From: Porphyridium purpureum
Lineage: Eukaryota > Rhodophyta > Bangiophyceae > Porphyridiales > Porphyridiaceae
DNA: 64,000 bases
Assembly (NCBI GenBank): GCA_008690995.1
Contig: VRMN01000004.1
Location: forward strand, 1,178,001 to 1,242,000
Direction of reading: 5' to 3'
The translations under genes were made by a program, and so were the position numbers. The number at the start of each line of letters is the position of its first letter. Position 1 is the stretch's first letter. The notes beneath the pieces were generated by a model, which worked only from the letters and a program-made list of their open reading frames with translations, did not search any database and had not been told where the DNA came from. This document shows, in pieces, positions 46,923 through 55,897 of the stretch.

Positions 46923-49514
46923 ATGTTGGATAACTGGGAAGGGCAGCGTGTGACCGCCACGAGCTGCAGAATGGGAGATCGTGTCGCGCCGAGCGCGCGG
47001 ACAGTGGGCGCCGTGGCAACGAATGGACGGAGCAAGTTGGTCGCAGTGTCGCCGGGCAGCAGCGTGCAGGAGCTGTGCGCGGCGTTGCATTCGGCGCAAG
47101 CAGACGCAGCGTTGGTTCTGGATGGCGATGAGAAGGGGCAAGGCTCGGACGCAATGTGTGTGGTGACGTGTCATGATATTGTGCGCGCCATGGCGGCAGG
47201 GAAGAAGGATGTCGGGAAGCTTCGAGTGGCTGAGCTGCTTCCCGCTACAGAGGAACGGCGGCTTATTGCGTTGAAGTCTTCCCATCCGGCACTGGACGCG
47301 TTGCAGCTAATGGAGACGCAGAAACAAAAGCACGTGCTGGTTCTGGGCGATCGTGAGGATGTGCTCCAGGAGCGCCGCCGCAGCACATCGAAAATATCGT
47401 CCAGTGATTCGTCCGACCCGATTGCACTGTTGGACGCGCTAGGGTTATGCTACGATGTGCTTGCGCTTGCGCACACATCTCACAGCGCGCTACCGACAAA
47501 ACGCACCTGGCGCTTCTGGCAGTTGGCAATCTCGGCAAAGAGATCAGGTGGGGTGACCGCGGTCCCTGCTCCGTCCAAAGCGGTCGAGTCGGTCGCTTTG
47601 GACTCGCACTTTGTGGCACCGCAGGCCGATCTGGACCAAGTCTGTCGTGCGCTAGCCGCCAGCTCCTCTGGGTCGGTCATTGTCCTCAACACAAATCTTT
47701 ATCCAGATGAGATTGTGGGAATTGTGACGTGCAGTGACATTGTAAATCGCGTCCTGTGCGGCAAGAACCGTCAAAGATGCATGGCGCAAGACATAATGAC
47801 TCGCGACCCCGTTGTGATTCCGTCATCGTGCTCGCTAACGGATGCCCTTCAGCGCATGCAGGCTCAGCGCTTCAGGCACTTGCCGGTGCGTTATGCAAGC
47901 AGGCTCGAATCGAACGAAAGGTACGGAATGGTTACTGTGCTCCAGCTTGCTGTTCACACGCTCAGTGAGGCATACTCTGCTCTTGGCATTGAGGAGCAGC
48001 CCAACGTGGAGCGCGCTCACGTCCGCGCGCGCGAAAGAACCAGCGCTGGAATGGGTCACAGCGCAAGCTTCGCCGAAAAGACTCCTACACAAGAGCATGA
48101 CACGCAGAATCAGCAAAGTACTTCGTGGTGGGATATGCTTCGCAATGCAGCCACAGGCCGAGTTGAGGACGCAACACTGCCTATCGACGCCGAGAAGAAT
48201 GTGGTCACCACCAGCCTAGAGTCAGAGAAGCGTCGGAGTGCGAATATTCAGCAGGCCAAAGAAGTGGCATTCAAGATCGAGTATCCCGCTGGTGCGTTTC
48301 ATCGGTTTAAATTGAGCGAGCAGCATCTATGCATGCAGAAACTGCGCTTTGAGATTGGTCGACGGATACGAGCAGACAGCAAGAGCGACAATGCTGTGTC
48401 TGCCGCGCGGCTCAGTTACGCGGACGAGGAAGGCGACGATGTCCTGCTAGTATGTGACGAAGACCTCATGGAGTGCGCGTCGCTCGCTTCGGAACTGCAC
48501 TGGAAAGTGATCAAGCTCAAGCTCACTTTTGATACTGAGCCTGGCGCACACTGCCTGGTGCCGCCATCTGCCGACCCGGCTCAAGCATTGAACGAGTCTG
48601 CAGACGGTGTGAATAGCACCGCTCACTATCAGCTTGAAGATCTTACCGATGAACTGGACGTAGACGCTGTGGCGCCGGATTCCTCGTCGACGACTTTGAC
48701 GCCAGCGGCCGTTTCGACGACTTCAGGCGCAGCGGACGGGTCGACCGGAGACGAGCCTGCCGCGGTTGACGCCTCTTTCGCATCGGGCGATCTTGAAGCG
48801 GCGATATCTCACTACGCCAAAGTGATTGCTCGTGAGCCAAATAACTTGCGCGCGAGAAGCGGTCGCGCGGCTGCGTTGCTCATTCACGGTGACTCGGTAC
48901 TAGCCGAGGCAGACTACAAATATGTGATTGATGCGATTGCATCTGGGGCCCAGTCGCAGGATGATCAAGAGAAACACGCACATCTGCTTGATTCGTGTTA
49001 CAGCGGCCTGTCGGAGGCGCTCCTCGACCTTGGAAGATTTGAGGAAGGCTATTCTTTTGCGCTGCAAGTGCAAGACGGAGCAGTAAGCACGGCCTCAATC
49101 AATACATTTCGTGAAGAGCTGGATGCGCAGCGGGATCTGGCCACATCGGCAAAGCGTCGTGGTGATGCTTCAGATGCAATGACCTATTTCACTAAGGCCA
49201 TCCGCTTGAATGAGATTCTCGCCCGCGGCTCAGCAGCTAAAAGCAGTCATTGCGAGTGGGAGCCACAGCTCTATTTGGAGCGTGCAGAGGTTTACCTGGC
49301 TCTCGGTGACCGAGACATGGCCAGGCAGGACTTACTCAAAGTCTACCCGACACCCTTAGACTTTGACAGGAGAGCTGTCGCTCTTGCCGAGCAGCTTGAG
49401 GTTGCGGCTGTGCGGCTTCCTGAGGAACCCATAGGGGAAGCCGGGCAATCGCAACAAGAAAAGCGTGCCAAAGTTGCGGCCCTTGGCGCAATGCTTAAGA
49501 ATATTGATTTATAG
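46923..49514 (+). CDS. Four-CBS, PB1 and TPR domain protein
   Basis: 863 residues from the ATG at 46923; an ATG at 46971 has the stronger context. Two CBS pairs: ~38-145 (VSPGSSVQELCAALHSAQAD, CVVTCHDIVRAM, ALDALQLMETQKQKHVLVLG) and ~230-350 (HFVAPQADLDQVCRALAASS, IVGIVTCSDIVNRVL, MTRDPVVIPSSCSLTDALQR). A PB1 domain at ~455-540 starts VAFKIEYPAGAFHRFKL and contains the acidic DEEGDDVLLVCDEDLM. TPR-like helices fill ~615-820 (DLEAAISHYAKVIAREPNNL, DAMTYFTKAIRLNEIL). CBS pairs bind adenine nucleotides; PB1 pairs with other PB1 proteins. Plants have CBSCBSPB proteins, which lack this TPR end as far as I know. Confidence 0.85.
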   Translation: MLDNWEGQRVTATSCRMGDRVAPSARTVGAVATNGRSKLVAVSPGSSVQELCAALHSAQADAALVLDGDEKGQGSDAMCVVTCHDIVRAMAAGKKDVGKLRVAELLPATEERRLIALKSSHPALDALQLMETQKQKHVLVLGDREDVLQERRRSTSKISSSDSSDPIALLDALGLCYDVLALAHTSHSALPTKRTWRFWQLAISAKRSGGVTAVPAPSKAVESVALDSHFVAPQADLDQVCRALAASSSGSVIVLNTNLYPDEIVGIVTCSDIVNRVLCGKNRQRCMAQDIMTRDPVVIPSSCSLTDALQRMQAQRFRHLPVRYASRLESNERYGMVTVLQLAVHTLSEAYSALGIEEQPNVERAHVRARERTSAGMGHSASFAEKTPTQEHDTQNQQSTSWWDMLRNAATGRVEDATLPIDAEKNVVTTSLESEKRRSANIQQAKEVAFKIEYPAGAFHRFKLSEQHLCMQKLRFEIGRRIRADSKSDNAVSAARLSYADEEGDDVLLVCDEDLMECASLASELHWKVIKLKLTFDTEPGAHCLVPPSADPAQALNESADGVNSTAHYQLEDLTDELDVDAVAPDSSSTTLTPAAVSTTSGAADGSTGDEPAAVDASFASGDLEAAISHYAKVIAREPNNLRARSGRAAALLIHGDSVLAEADYKYVIDAIASGAQSQDDQEKHAHLLDSCYSGLSEALLDLGRFEEGYSFALQVQDGAVSTASINTFREELDAQRDLATSAKRRGDASDAMTYFTKAIRLNEILARGSAAKSSHCEWEPQLYLERAEVYLALGDRDMARQDLLKVYPTPLDFDRRAVALAEQLEVAAVRLPEEPIGEAGQSQQEKRAKVAALGAMLKNIDL

Positions 49515-49589
49515 GCATTCAAGGTTCACGTACGTAAACAATTGCGTCTTTTCAGATACCTTGGCTGCGAGTGAAGTCCACAAGATCAC

Positions 49590-52500
49590 TTATTTTCTTG
49601 ACCTCAGCGCAGCAAAGTGTTTGCCATACTTTCGTCGCATACTGCTCGCGGTACTTTTGGACATTCCGCCGGACCGCTGCCGAGGAGAGTTCCCCTCAAC
49701 AGCCGCTTGTTGCTGCACAAGCTCTGGTTCCGAGTACGCGAGCTGAGCGGGGGGTTGGATTTGCGCCTGTTGCCAGCCACTCATCGTTTGAGCTTCGTCA
49801 GCGTCGTTCAGCGGATCACGGAGACGAGACATCTCGTACGACATGCGCAAAATTGAATTCATATGATCCAGCTGAGCGCCGGGACTTTGTCCGATATTGT
49901 AAACCAACCCTTTGTTGCGCTCGACTGATAGTGGTGTCTCGAACCCCGCGCTGATACGGTCCCCACCGAGTGGTACCCGCGACGGTGTCATAGGGAAGGA
50001 GTGCATACCGCCAAAAGCTGAGCTAAAGTTGGGCGGCGAAAATAAGACTGAATCACCTGAGAGCGACCGCTTCAGCGTCGTGCTACCACAGAACGCTGGC
50101 GGGAGAGACTTTCCTGGACTCGCTACCGGTGGAGGCTGGTATGCCACTCCATCGTGTGCGGGACTAGGACTGCCCAGGAATTTCATAGCGCCCACCGAAT
50201 CGTGCAAGTGCTTGCCCGGTAAAGGAGGCACGGGACTGCTGCCGAACAAGCGACTGCTCGTACCCGGCAATCGCGATGCCGACATGCTCTGTCGCGCAGG
50301 AGTCTTCAGAGCCGTCTGCTGAGCAAGACGATGGCACCTTTGGATCTCGTTGCGCATCGCGGGCTCAAAGATATCTGCGTAGAATATACGCAAGGAACCC
50401 ACGGCGTCAGTGTCCTGCAACACCACGGTCTCAAGCATCGTTTGCACAAAGGACGAAGACCTGGTCGCGTCCCCGCTACTTTGGCATGTGGTTTCATACG
50501 CTTGAATCACCTTCTCCAGTGTGCCAGGCAATCCGTGCGGAGTCAACGAGTCTGGCTCGAGACATGCCGCGGCGGCGGCGGTGCAGCAAAGAAGAATTTG
50601 GTCCAGCCGCCGACCCTGCAACAAAGTGAGTTGCTCTTTGAAAACACACTTGAAAATGCTGATGGCGGTGCCTGCGATGTGATATGGTGGCACCGAAAGG
50701 TCAGATTCTCCAAATGCGACCGGGGTCACTTTCATGACGCGGCGCTTGGCGACGCGGTGCGCTGCATCCCAAATGGTATCGCGGATCGTGCGCGTCTGCG
50801 CCTCGTCACTGGGCATCAGCAAACACACCATCAGAGCGGACTGTGCCGCCCATGCGCGCGCATCGAGCAATACAGCCTCAAAGCTCGCAAGCTGCTCTAC
50901 TGCCACGCGCGGGAGTTCGAGGCAAGCATTGACGCACTTTTTGACGATCTTGCAAAAGTCGAGAGTGTCGATTTGCAGCGCGTCGACAAGCCTGAGCGCG
51001 TTGTGCGCCCCTGAATAGCTGGACAAGCACCCAGAGCCGAGAATTGCATGCACCACCTGGACAGCGATTGCAATGACCGCGCGCAGCAGGGCGTCGCTTT
51101 CGACTAGCTTGGCAAGAATACTAGCACGGACTTTCTCCGACAACGCAGTAGCCTCGTTGCACAGCATCACGATCAAGCAACGCCGCGTCATACGCGAGAC
51201 GGTCTGCCAGTGCTCTGCAAGCACCGGCATTTCAGCGTTCCCGTGTCCTTTCTCTCCTTCCCGCTCCCTCACGGCGAGCTTAGTGAGCACGCCTCGCAGG
51301 CGCTTTTCCATGGCCCGCCAAGCGCAGCAAACCGCATCATGTTGTTCCTCAGCATTCGAATCGATGCCGTTGCTAGGTGTCGTGCGGCACGAACCACATA
51401 ATACTGGGTGCAGCAGCGCGAACTGGACGTCTGACATGCGCAGTACGACCTCGTTCCGTTCCAACTTTAAGCCGCAGAATGAGTCGAGCCATTCAGACGG
51501 CGTGCACGTGGGTACGGAAGACGTGACTTTCGACATGCGCAAGAACGGCGTGTGCACCAGGTCGTGTCGCGTCGGTGATTTCCAGAGTCGCTCAGAGCCA
51601 AGATCAACAGGCGATGGGGGAAGTGACGACGCCAAAGTCGCCAAAGTTGCAAGCTGCGACGTCTCCAGGGCGTCATGCGAGACAAGTGGACTCGTGTGGC
51701 AAATACTGCGCGTCCTGTCTTCGTCTGCGCATGCTTGCGCGGCCGCTTGTGGAGAGTTGGTACAGCCGGAGTCTGTTGTAGAAGCCGATGCCATTCGGCC
51801 ATTCACATTCCTCCACAACGCTGCGACCTCAGAGAACCAATTTGAGGAAGTCATCTGGTCCGGGTTGGCAACAAAGATGCGATCGTCCACGAGCATTTGC
51901 CCCTCGTCCTGTCGCGCCCTTTCTGCCTCAAAAGAGGACGCAAACTGCAAGGTGCTCATAGCCACGGCCTGTTTGCACAGGTCCTCGTGCTCCGAAACCC
52001 ACGCGCGGCTCTTTTCGACCGCGTCACTTCCGGTGATACCCAAAGCACTGAAAAAAGCATCACACTCGCCCGCGAGCCGCAGCTCCACCCTGCGCGATTT
52101 GCGGCGGTGCTCAACGGGCGAAGCGTCCTCTGTACTCTCTGGGCACGCTTTCGCCCACACGGCGAGAAATCCAGCCATGCTATCCAGCACGTCTGATGCA
52201 ATGTCTGGGTGCTTCTGTGCCTCTGTTTTGGTCTCGCATCCTCGTGTCCCACAAGCAGGAGTGCCCGTCACCTTCAAAGACACGAGTGCGTACCGTGTCC
52301 AAGCATGCTCGACTTGTTCATGACGCGCAGTCACCACGGACGCACTCATGTGAGACACTGCGTTCTTTACCAATCCCTCGAATCGCATAAACTCGCGCGC
52401 GCGCCGCACAAACTGCTGCGCCAGTTGCTCCCGATCCAGGTCGCGCGGCGCAAGCCGTCCGTCCACCTTTTGCATTCCATCGCCACCGCCGCCAGACTCT

Positions 52501-52664
52501 TGCGCGTCCATCAGCGCCGTTTCCTGCGACGCCACACGTGCCGACGCCGCGGCACGACGCCGTCGCGGGTGATGATGGTGATGAGAAGCGCTGCTCACCA
52601 CGCACGCCGCGGCGTCACGCCCAAACGCACGCAACAGTGCGTCCTGCTTCGCTTCCACCGCCAT
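49590..52664 (-). CDS. RBR: Retinoblastoma-related pocket protein
   Basis: 1,024 residues from an ATG at 52664. Pocket proteins bind E2F/DP and hold back S-phase genes until phosphorylated by cyclin-CDK. N-terminal helical region to ~350; A-box start near 375 (PFLRMSKVTSSVPTCTPSEWLDSF, like 'TPVxxAMxxxxWL'); B-box from ~655 with AGTAISIFKCVFKEQLTLLQ and RRLDQILLC, matching the hallmark 'RHLDQI(I/L)(M/L)C', then LRIFYADIFEPAMRNEI near 760, like 'IxxFYNxxFxPxxK'. The C-terminal ~240 residues contain many Ser-Pro/Thr-Pro sites (SPSP, ASPGKS, MTPSR), expected CDK targets. N-terminus has a His run (SHHHHHPRRRR). Its 3' end is 75 bp from the CBS-PB1-TPR stop. Confidence 0.88.
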   Translation of the reverse strand: MAVEAKQDALLRAFGRDAAACVVSSASHHHHHPRRRRAAASARVASQETALMDAQESGGGGDGMQKVDGRLAPRDLDREQLAQQFVRRAREFMRFEGLVKNAVSHMSASVVTARHEQVEHAWTRYALVSLKVTGTPACGTRGCETKTEAQKHPDIASDVLDSMAGFLAVWAKACPESTEDASPVEHRRKSRRVELRLAGECDAFFSALGITGSDAVEKSRAWVSEHEDLCKQAVAMSTLQFASSFEAERARQDEGQMLVDDRIFVANPDQMTSSNWFSEVAALWRNVNGRMASASTTDSGCTNSPQAAAQACADEDRTRSICHTSPLVSHDALETSQLATLATLASSLPPSPVDLGSERLWKSPTRHDLVHTPFLRMSKVTSSVPTCTPSEWLDSFCGLKLERNEVVLRMSDVQFALLHPVLCGSCRTTPSNGIDSNAEEQHDAVCCAWRAMEKRLRGVLTKLAVREREGEKGHGNAEMPVLAEHWQTVSRMTRRCLIVMLCNEATALSEKVRASILAKLVESDALLRAVIAIAVQVVHAILGSGCLSSYSGAHNALRLVDALQIDTLDFCKIVKKCVNACLELPRVAVEQLASFEAVLLDARAWAAQSALMVCLLMPSDEAQTRTIRDTIWDAAHRVAKRRVMKVTPVAFGESDLSVPPYHIAGTAISIFKCVFKEQLTLLQGRRLDQILLCCTAAAAACLEPDSLTPHGLPGTLEKVIQAYETTCQSSGDATRSSSFVQTMLETVVLQDTDAVGSLRIFYADIFEPAMRNEIQRCHRLAQQTALKTPARQSMSASRLPGTSSRLFGSSPVPPLPGKHLHDSVGAMKFLGSPSPAHDGVAYQPPPVASPGKSLPPAFCGSTTLKRSLSGDSVLFSPPNFSSAFGGMHSFPMTPSRVPLGGDRISAGFETPLSVERNKGLVYNIGQSPGAQLDHMNSILRMSYEMSRLRDPLNDADEAQTMSGWQQAQIQPPAQLAYSEPELVQQQAAVEGNSPRQRSGGMSKSTASSMRRKYGKHFAALRSRK

Positions 52665-53340
52665 CCTTCAACCAACCGAGCGCTCAGTCCTCCGTGACCC
52701 GTCCCAACGCCCGCTCACGCACGCAAACCCGCACGTGCGGTGCTCCCTTTTCTGCGCGCACAACCTCCACGCTGCGTGTGCGTGTCGCTCTCTCTGTGGC
52801 TCTTCCTCTTCCCCCCGCCCTTCTCTCTCCCCATGCGAAGAGCATCTCGCGCCATCATCCATCGATCCTCTCTTCCCGCGCAAATTCCGGTCTTGTGTCG
52901 CCTGGTGCCTGAACGAGCGATCGCGCCTGTCTCGCGCCCGGTCGCGACGTGCTATCAGAAACACGCCGTTTGACTAGGCGAACCGCACGCGCCAACACAC
53001 GAAACGAAACAGCAACCGCGCGCGGCGTGCTATTAAAACACACGCGGTTTGCTACGCAAATCACAAACCGCCAAACCGAGCGCGTTCGGCCAGTCACCTG
53101 GTTTCGCGCCAAAAAGTACACTTCGATTCGGTAGTGTACAGCGACCCGCGGGTTTGGCATGGCAGCGCGTGCGAGCACGCGTTTGTTCGGCGAGAGAGCG
53201 GCACGCCGGCTTCGTGCCAGGTCGGGAGGCTTGGCGATGAGATATTGTGCGTGTCTGCGACATGCCTTGAGCAAGGCGGTGGGTCTTGACTGGACACGTC
53301 AAGCTAAGAGCAAAGGCCGCGGGCCGCGGGCAGCGCGCCC
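52665..53340. promoter_or_regulatory. RB promoter region with diverged direct repeats and hairpin
   Basis: 676 bp between the RB start and the stop of the carrier gene. Two related segments, CGTGCTATCAGAAACACGCC (from 52949) and CGTGCTATTAAAACACACGC (from 53026), lie ~77 bp apart. GCGGTTTG (53044-53051) and CAAACCGC (53064-53071) form an 8-bp inverted repeat. Overlapping frames of 80-140 codons on both strands look composition-driven. An 85-codon ATG frame at 53159-53416 is not convincing. Confidence 0.45.
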
Positions 53341-54486
53341 TTATTGTATGCGTTGCTTGTCAGCCATGATCCATTGCTTGGCAGTCTCGAAACAGGTCAT
53401 GGAGATCGCAGTCTGAGGGGAAATCCACAGCACGCGAGCGGAAAGGCCGCGGAACATGCCGCGGAGGCCCTGCTCGGCAATGATACGGCGCATCACGCTG
53501 GCCGCAGAAGACCTCGTTCCAGATGGGTGTGAGGCAGCCCCCGCCGCAGCGTTGCGATGACCATCACCAGTGCTGGTGCCACCAGTCGCACCGCCGTCGC
53601 GGAGAAGAATATCTCCTTCGGTTTGGATGCGGGTCTTAATGACGTCCAGAGGCGTGGTGGCTGCGGCACTCAGTGCCGCGCTCGCAGCGGCGCTCGAAAG
53701 AATGGGCCCGGTACTCAACTGGTCCACGCGACAACCGTTGCGCTGCGCATGGTACAGCTTCATGCGCTCGTAGAACATAAAGTAGAGCATGGCGTACGGC
53801 CCAAACACGCCCACAGTTAGACCGTAGCCCCGAAAGAGAGACGACGGGCCTTCGTATCGAAGCAGGTCCTTCAGCACCGCCAGCGACGAGACACGCTCCT
53901 GTCGGACCTGCACGCGCTGCTTGACCACCTCCATGGGCACCCAAAACACAGCCGAGATCGTTTCGGCAATCAGCCCGCACGCCAGATGCGTCCACGCGCT
54001 GTGCGGATGGAAGTTCAGTCCGAGTCCAAGACCGTCGGTACGTGTGAGCTGCTGCTTGGCATAATCGTATGACGTAAGATATGTCGCGAGCGCTGGTGCC
54101 TGCACTGTAACCGTCACGCCAAATCCGCGGTAAAACCCGCGCATACCCTCTTTCAAGTACGTTGCACGGCATACGTGCGCCAGGCCTAGCGAGCGAGCAG
54201 AGTCAGTGGCGCCGGCACCTGCTGCCATCATTTTCGCCCGCATGGTGTCCATCGGGTGCACGAAGCTGCGCGCAACCACGCCCGATGTTCCCGCCGCAAA
54301 CAAAAGCTGGACCCATTGCGACCCGGCGCGAGCTTCAGAACGACCGTCTGATGCTGTTATTTGTTCCCCGCCATTCGGTCTCTGTCCAGCTGGCTCTGCT
54401 GTTGTGGATACCATGGCAGATGGAGATTGGGCTTGAGGTGCGGACGGAGATCCATGCGCGGATACAGATCCGCCGTCTCTTTCCAT
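53341..54486 (-). CDS. Mitochondrial carrier family protein (SLC25)
   Basis: 381 residues from the ATG at 54486 (GTG upstream not used). A Ser/Pro-rich tail of ~75 residues precedes three tandem ~100-residue repeats with six helices. Each carries the Px[D/E]xx[R/K] signature: HPMDTMRAK, VPMEVVKQR and TPLDVIKTR, with GxxRGxxG-type partners (GFYRGFGVT, LFRGYGLTVG, MFRGLSARVLW). A Gly/Ala/Ser-rich loop (~300-335) lengthens repeat 3. PMEVVKQRVQ on helix 3 recalls S-adenosylmethionine-type and related orphan carriers, but the substrate cannot be assigned. It is divergent from the EngB gene, 235 bp away. Confidence 0.92.
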   Translation of the reverse strand: MERDGGSVSAHGSPSAPQAQSPSAMVSTTAEPAGQRPNGGEQITASDGRSEARAGSQWVQLLFAAGTSGVVARSFVHPMDTMRAKMMAAGAGATDSARSLGLAHVCRATYLKEGMRGFYRGFGVTVTVQAPALATYLTSYDYAKQQLTRTDGLGLGLNFHPHSAWTHLACGLIAETISAVFWVPMEVVKQRVQVRQERVSSLAVLKDLLRYEGPSSLFRGYGLTVGVFGPYAMLYFMFYERMKLYHAQRNGCRVDQLSTGPILSSAAASAALSAAATTPLDVIKTRIQTEGDILLRDGGATGGTSTGDGHRNAAAGAASHPSGTRSSAASVMRRIIAEQGLRGMFRGLSARVLWISPQTAISMTCFETAKQWIMADKQRIQ

Positions 54487-54721
54487 TCGATTGGCCTTCG
54501 GCGGTTGCCACACACACCCAGCACAAGGACGCACGACGAAGCTTTCAAGGAGTATGCAAACGGTTTATCGGATTCAATGTGAATGAACATACTCATATCG
54601 GTTCAAGAATGTTTAAATCGGAACGGAGAAGAGTCGTGGTCGCTGCGCAGCGGCGAAGAGACTTCGGGTCTTCTATGGTGGGCAAGTGTGGGAGCGGCTG
54701 ACTGACGCCGGGCGAGCCGCG
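54487..54721. promoter_or_regulatory. Divergent promoter with CGGTTTATCGG element
   Basis: 235 bp between the carrier (minus) and EngB (plus) starts. CGGTTTATCGG at 54561-54571 is identical to the core of the inverted repeat in the PDAT2/PRP8 promoter. ATATCGGTTC lies ~25 bp further on. Confidence 0.5.
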
Positions 54722-55882
54722 ATGCAGGGAGCCCTGCATGTGCGCCAGCGGCAGGTCCCTTGCGTCGTCCAATTGCGGCGCTTTGGAAAGTATGTCATCA
54801 GCCAGTTTGACCTGGTGGAGTTGGAAGAGGAGAGGGAAGAGCTGCGGCGAAAGGCGCTGGACGCAGCAAAGCGCATGAAGCAGGGGTTGACCGAGGGTGT
54901 GCCGTATTCGGAACGCCCCTCGCCAGAGCCCAAGACTGCGAATCGCGGAGTGAACGTCAAGCTGCGGAACATGCCCGTGGACGAGCCGTCGTTGAACCTG
55001 ATTCGCGCGCTCCGCGTGTCGCGGTTTGGGCACAAGGGGTTGGCGCCCTTCCCGCATCTAGTGATGCAGGGCCATACGCGCGAAGTGTGGAAGGACGGCG
55101 CGTACTATGCGTACTCGTTCAAACCGCCAGAAGATGCGGAGACCAACTACCCCATCGAGCGTGAGCTCGAGCTCCATGACTGGAACGTACTCAAGCAGCC
55201 GCCAGACAATTCACTTCCGGAAATCGCCTTTCTGGGGCGCTCCAACGTAGGCAAGTCGTCGCTCTTGAATCGTATGGCAGGGAACGGGCGCCGGCTCGCG
55301 AATTACGACTACCGGCCTGGCACCACTCGCCACGTGAGCCGGTACGAAATGGCATCCAAGCGGTTTGCGATTTTGGACGTGCCCGGCTATGGCTTTGCCT
55401 TTGGCGGCATCGCGTGGTGGAAAGCTGCTCTCGACCTGCTCATGATGCGCCCCACCGTCAATCGGCTGATCATGATTTTGGACGCGCGGCACGGACTCAT
55501 GAACGCCGACCGCGAAGTGCTGCGTGCGATCAGTGTCCGCAAACCGAACAGCACGCTCCAAGTTGTGTTGAATAAGTGCGACCTGGTCGCCGAAAAAGAG
55601 CTCGCCCAACGGTCACACATGGTTTTGCAGGAAACGAAGGAGTACCCAATGTGCATGAAGCGGCTCTTTTTCTCCTCGGCGGCCAAGAACACAGGCGTTT
55701 TGGACTTGATGAAGTATATTGCGGATACATTTTCTGCAAACTCGGAATCCAGCAAGGTGGAGAAAAAGAAAAAGGACAAAAACGATGAAAAGAACCGACC
55801 CGAACGCAAGGACAAGTACCAGATCTTGCAAGTTCGTGAACAGCCACCCTCTTCTTCTTCCTCGAGCAGGATAAGAAAGTGA
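54722..55882 (+). CDS. ENGB: EngB/YihA/YsxC-type ribosome-assembly GTPase, organellar
   Basis: 386 residues from the ATG at 54722; bacterial EngB is ~200. GTPase motifs are all readable: G1 GRSNVGKSS (~171-179), G2 PGTTR, G3 DVPGYG, G4 NKCD, G5 SSA. The EngB-specific 'FLGRSNVGKSSLLNRM' and 'GYGFA' context supports the family over EngA/Era. EngB helps assemble the bacterial-type large ribosomal subunit, so this copy should act in plastid or mitochondrion. The ~165-residue N-terminal extension contains a charged helix (LVELEEEREELRRKALDAAK) and no close family match; the C-terminus is a Lys/Glu tail ending in a Ser run. Confidence 0.92.
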   Translation: MQGALHVRQRQVPCVVQLRRFGKYVISQFDLVELEEEREELRRKALDAAKRMKQGLTEGVPYSERPSPEPKTANRGVNVKLRNMPVDEPSLNLIRALRVSRFGHKGLAPFPHLVMQGHTREVWKDGAYYAYSFKPPEDAETNYPIERELELHDWNVLKQPPDNSLPEIAFLGRSNVGKSSLLNRMAGNGRRLANYDYRPGTTRHVSRYEMASKRFAILDVPGYGFAFGGIAWWKAALDLLMMRPTVNRLIMILDARHGLMNADREVLRAISVRKPNSTLQVVLNKCDLVAEKELAQRSHMVLQETKEYPMCMKRLFFSSAAKNTGVLDLMKYIADTFSANSESSKVEKKKKDKNDEKNRPERKDKYQILQVREQPPSSSSSSRIRK

Positions 55883-55897
55883 GAGCAGCTGCTGGAA

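Noticed and set aside
53159-53416. 85-codon ATG frame before the carrier gene 3' end
   Set aside because: Arg-rich start could pass as a presequence, but the second half is antisense to the carrier gene and no family is visible.
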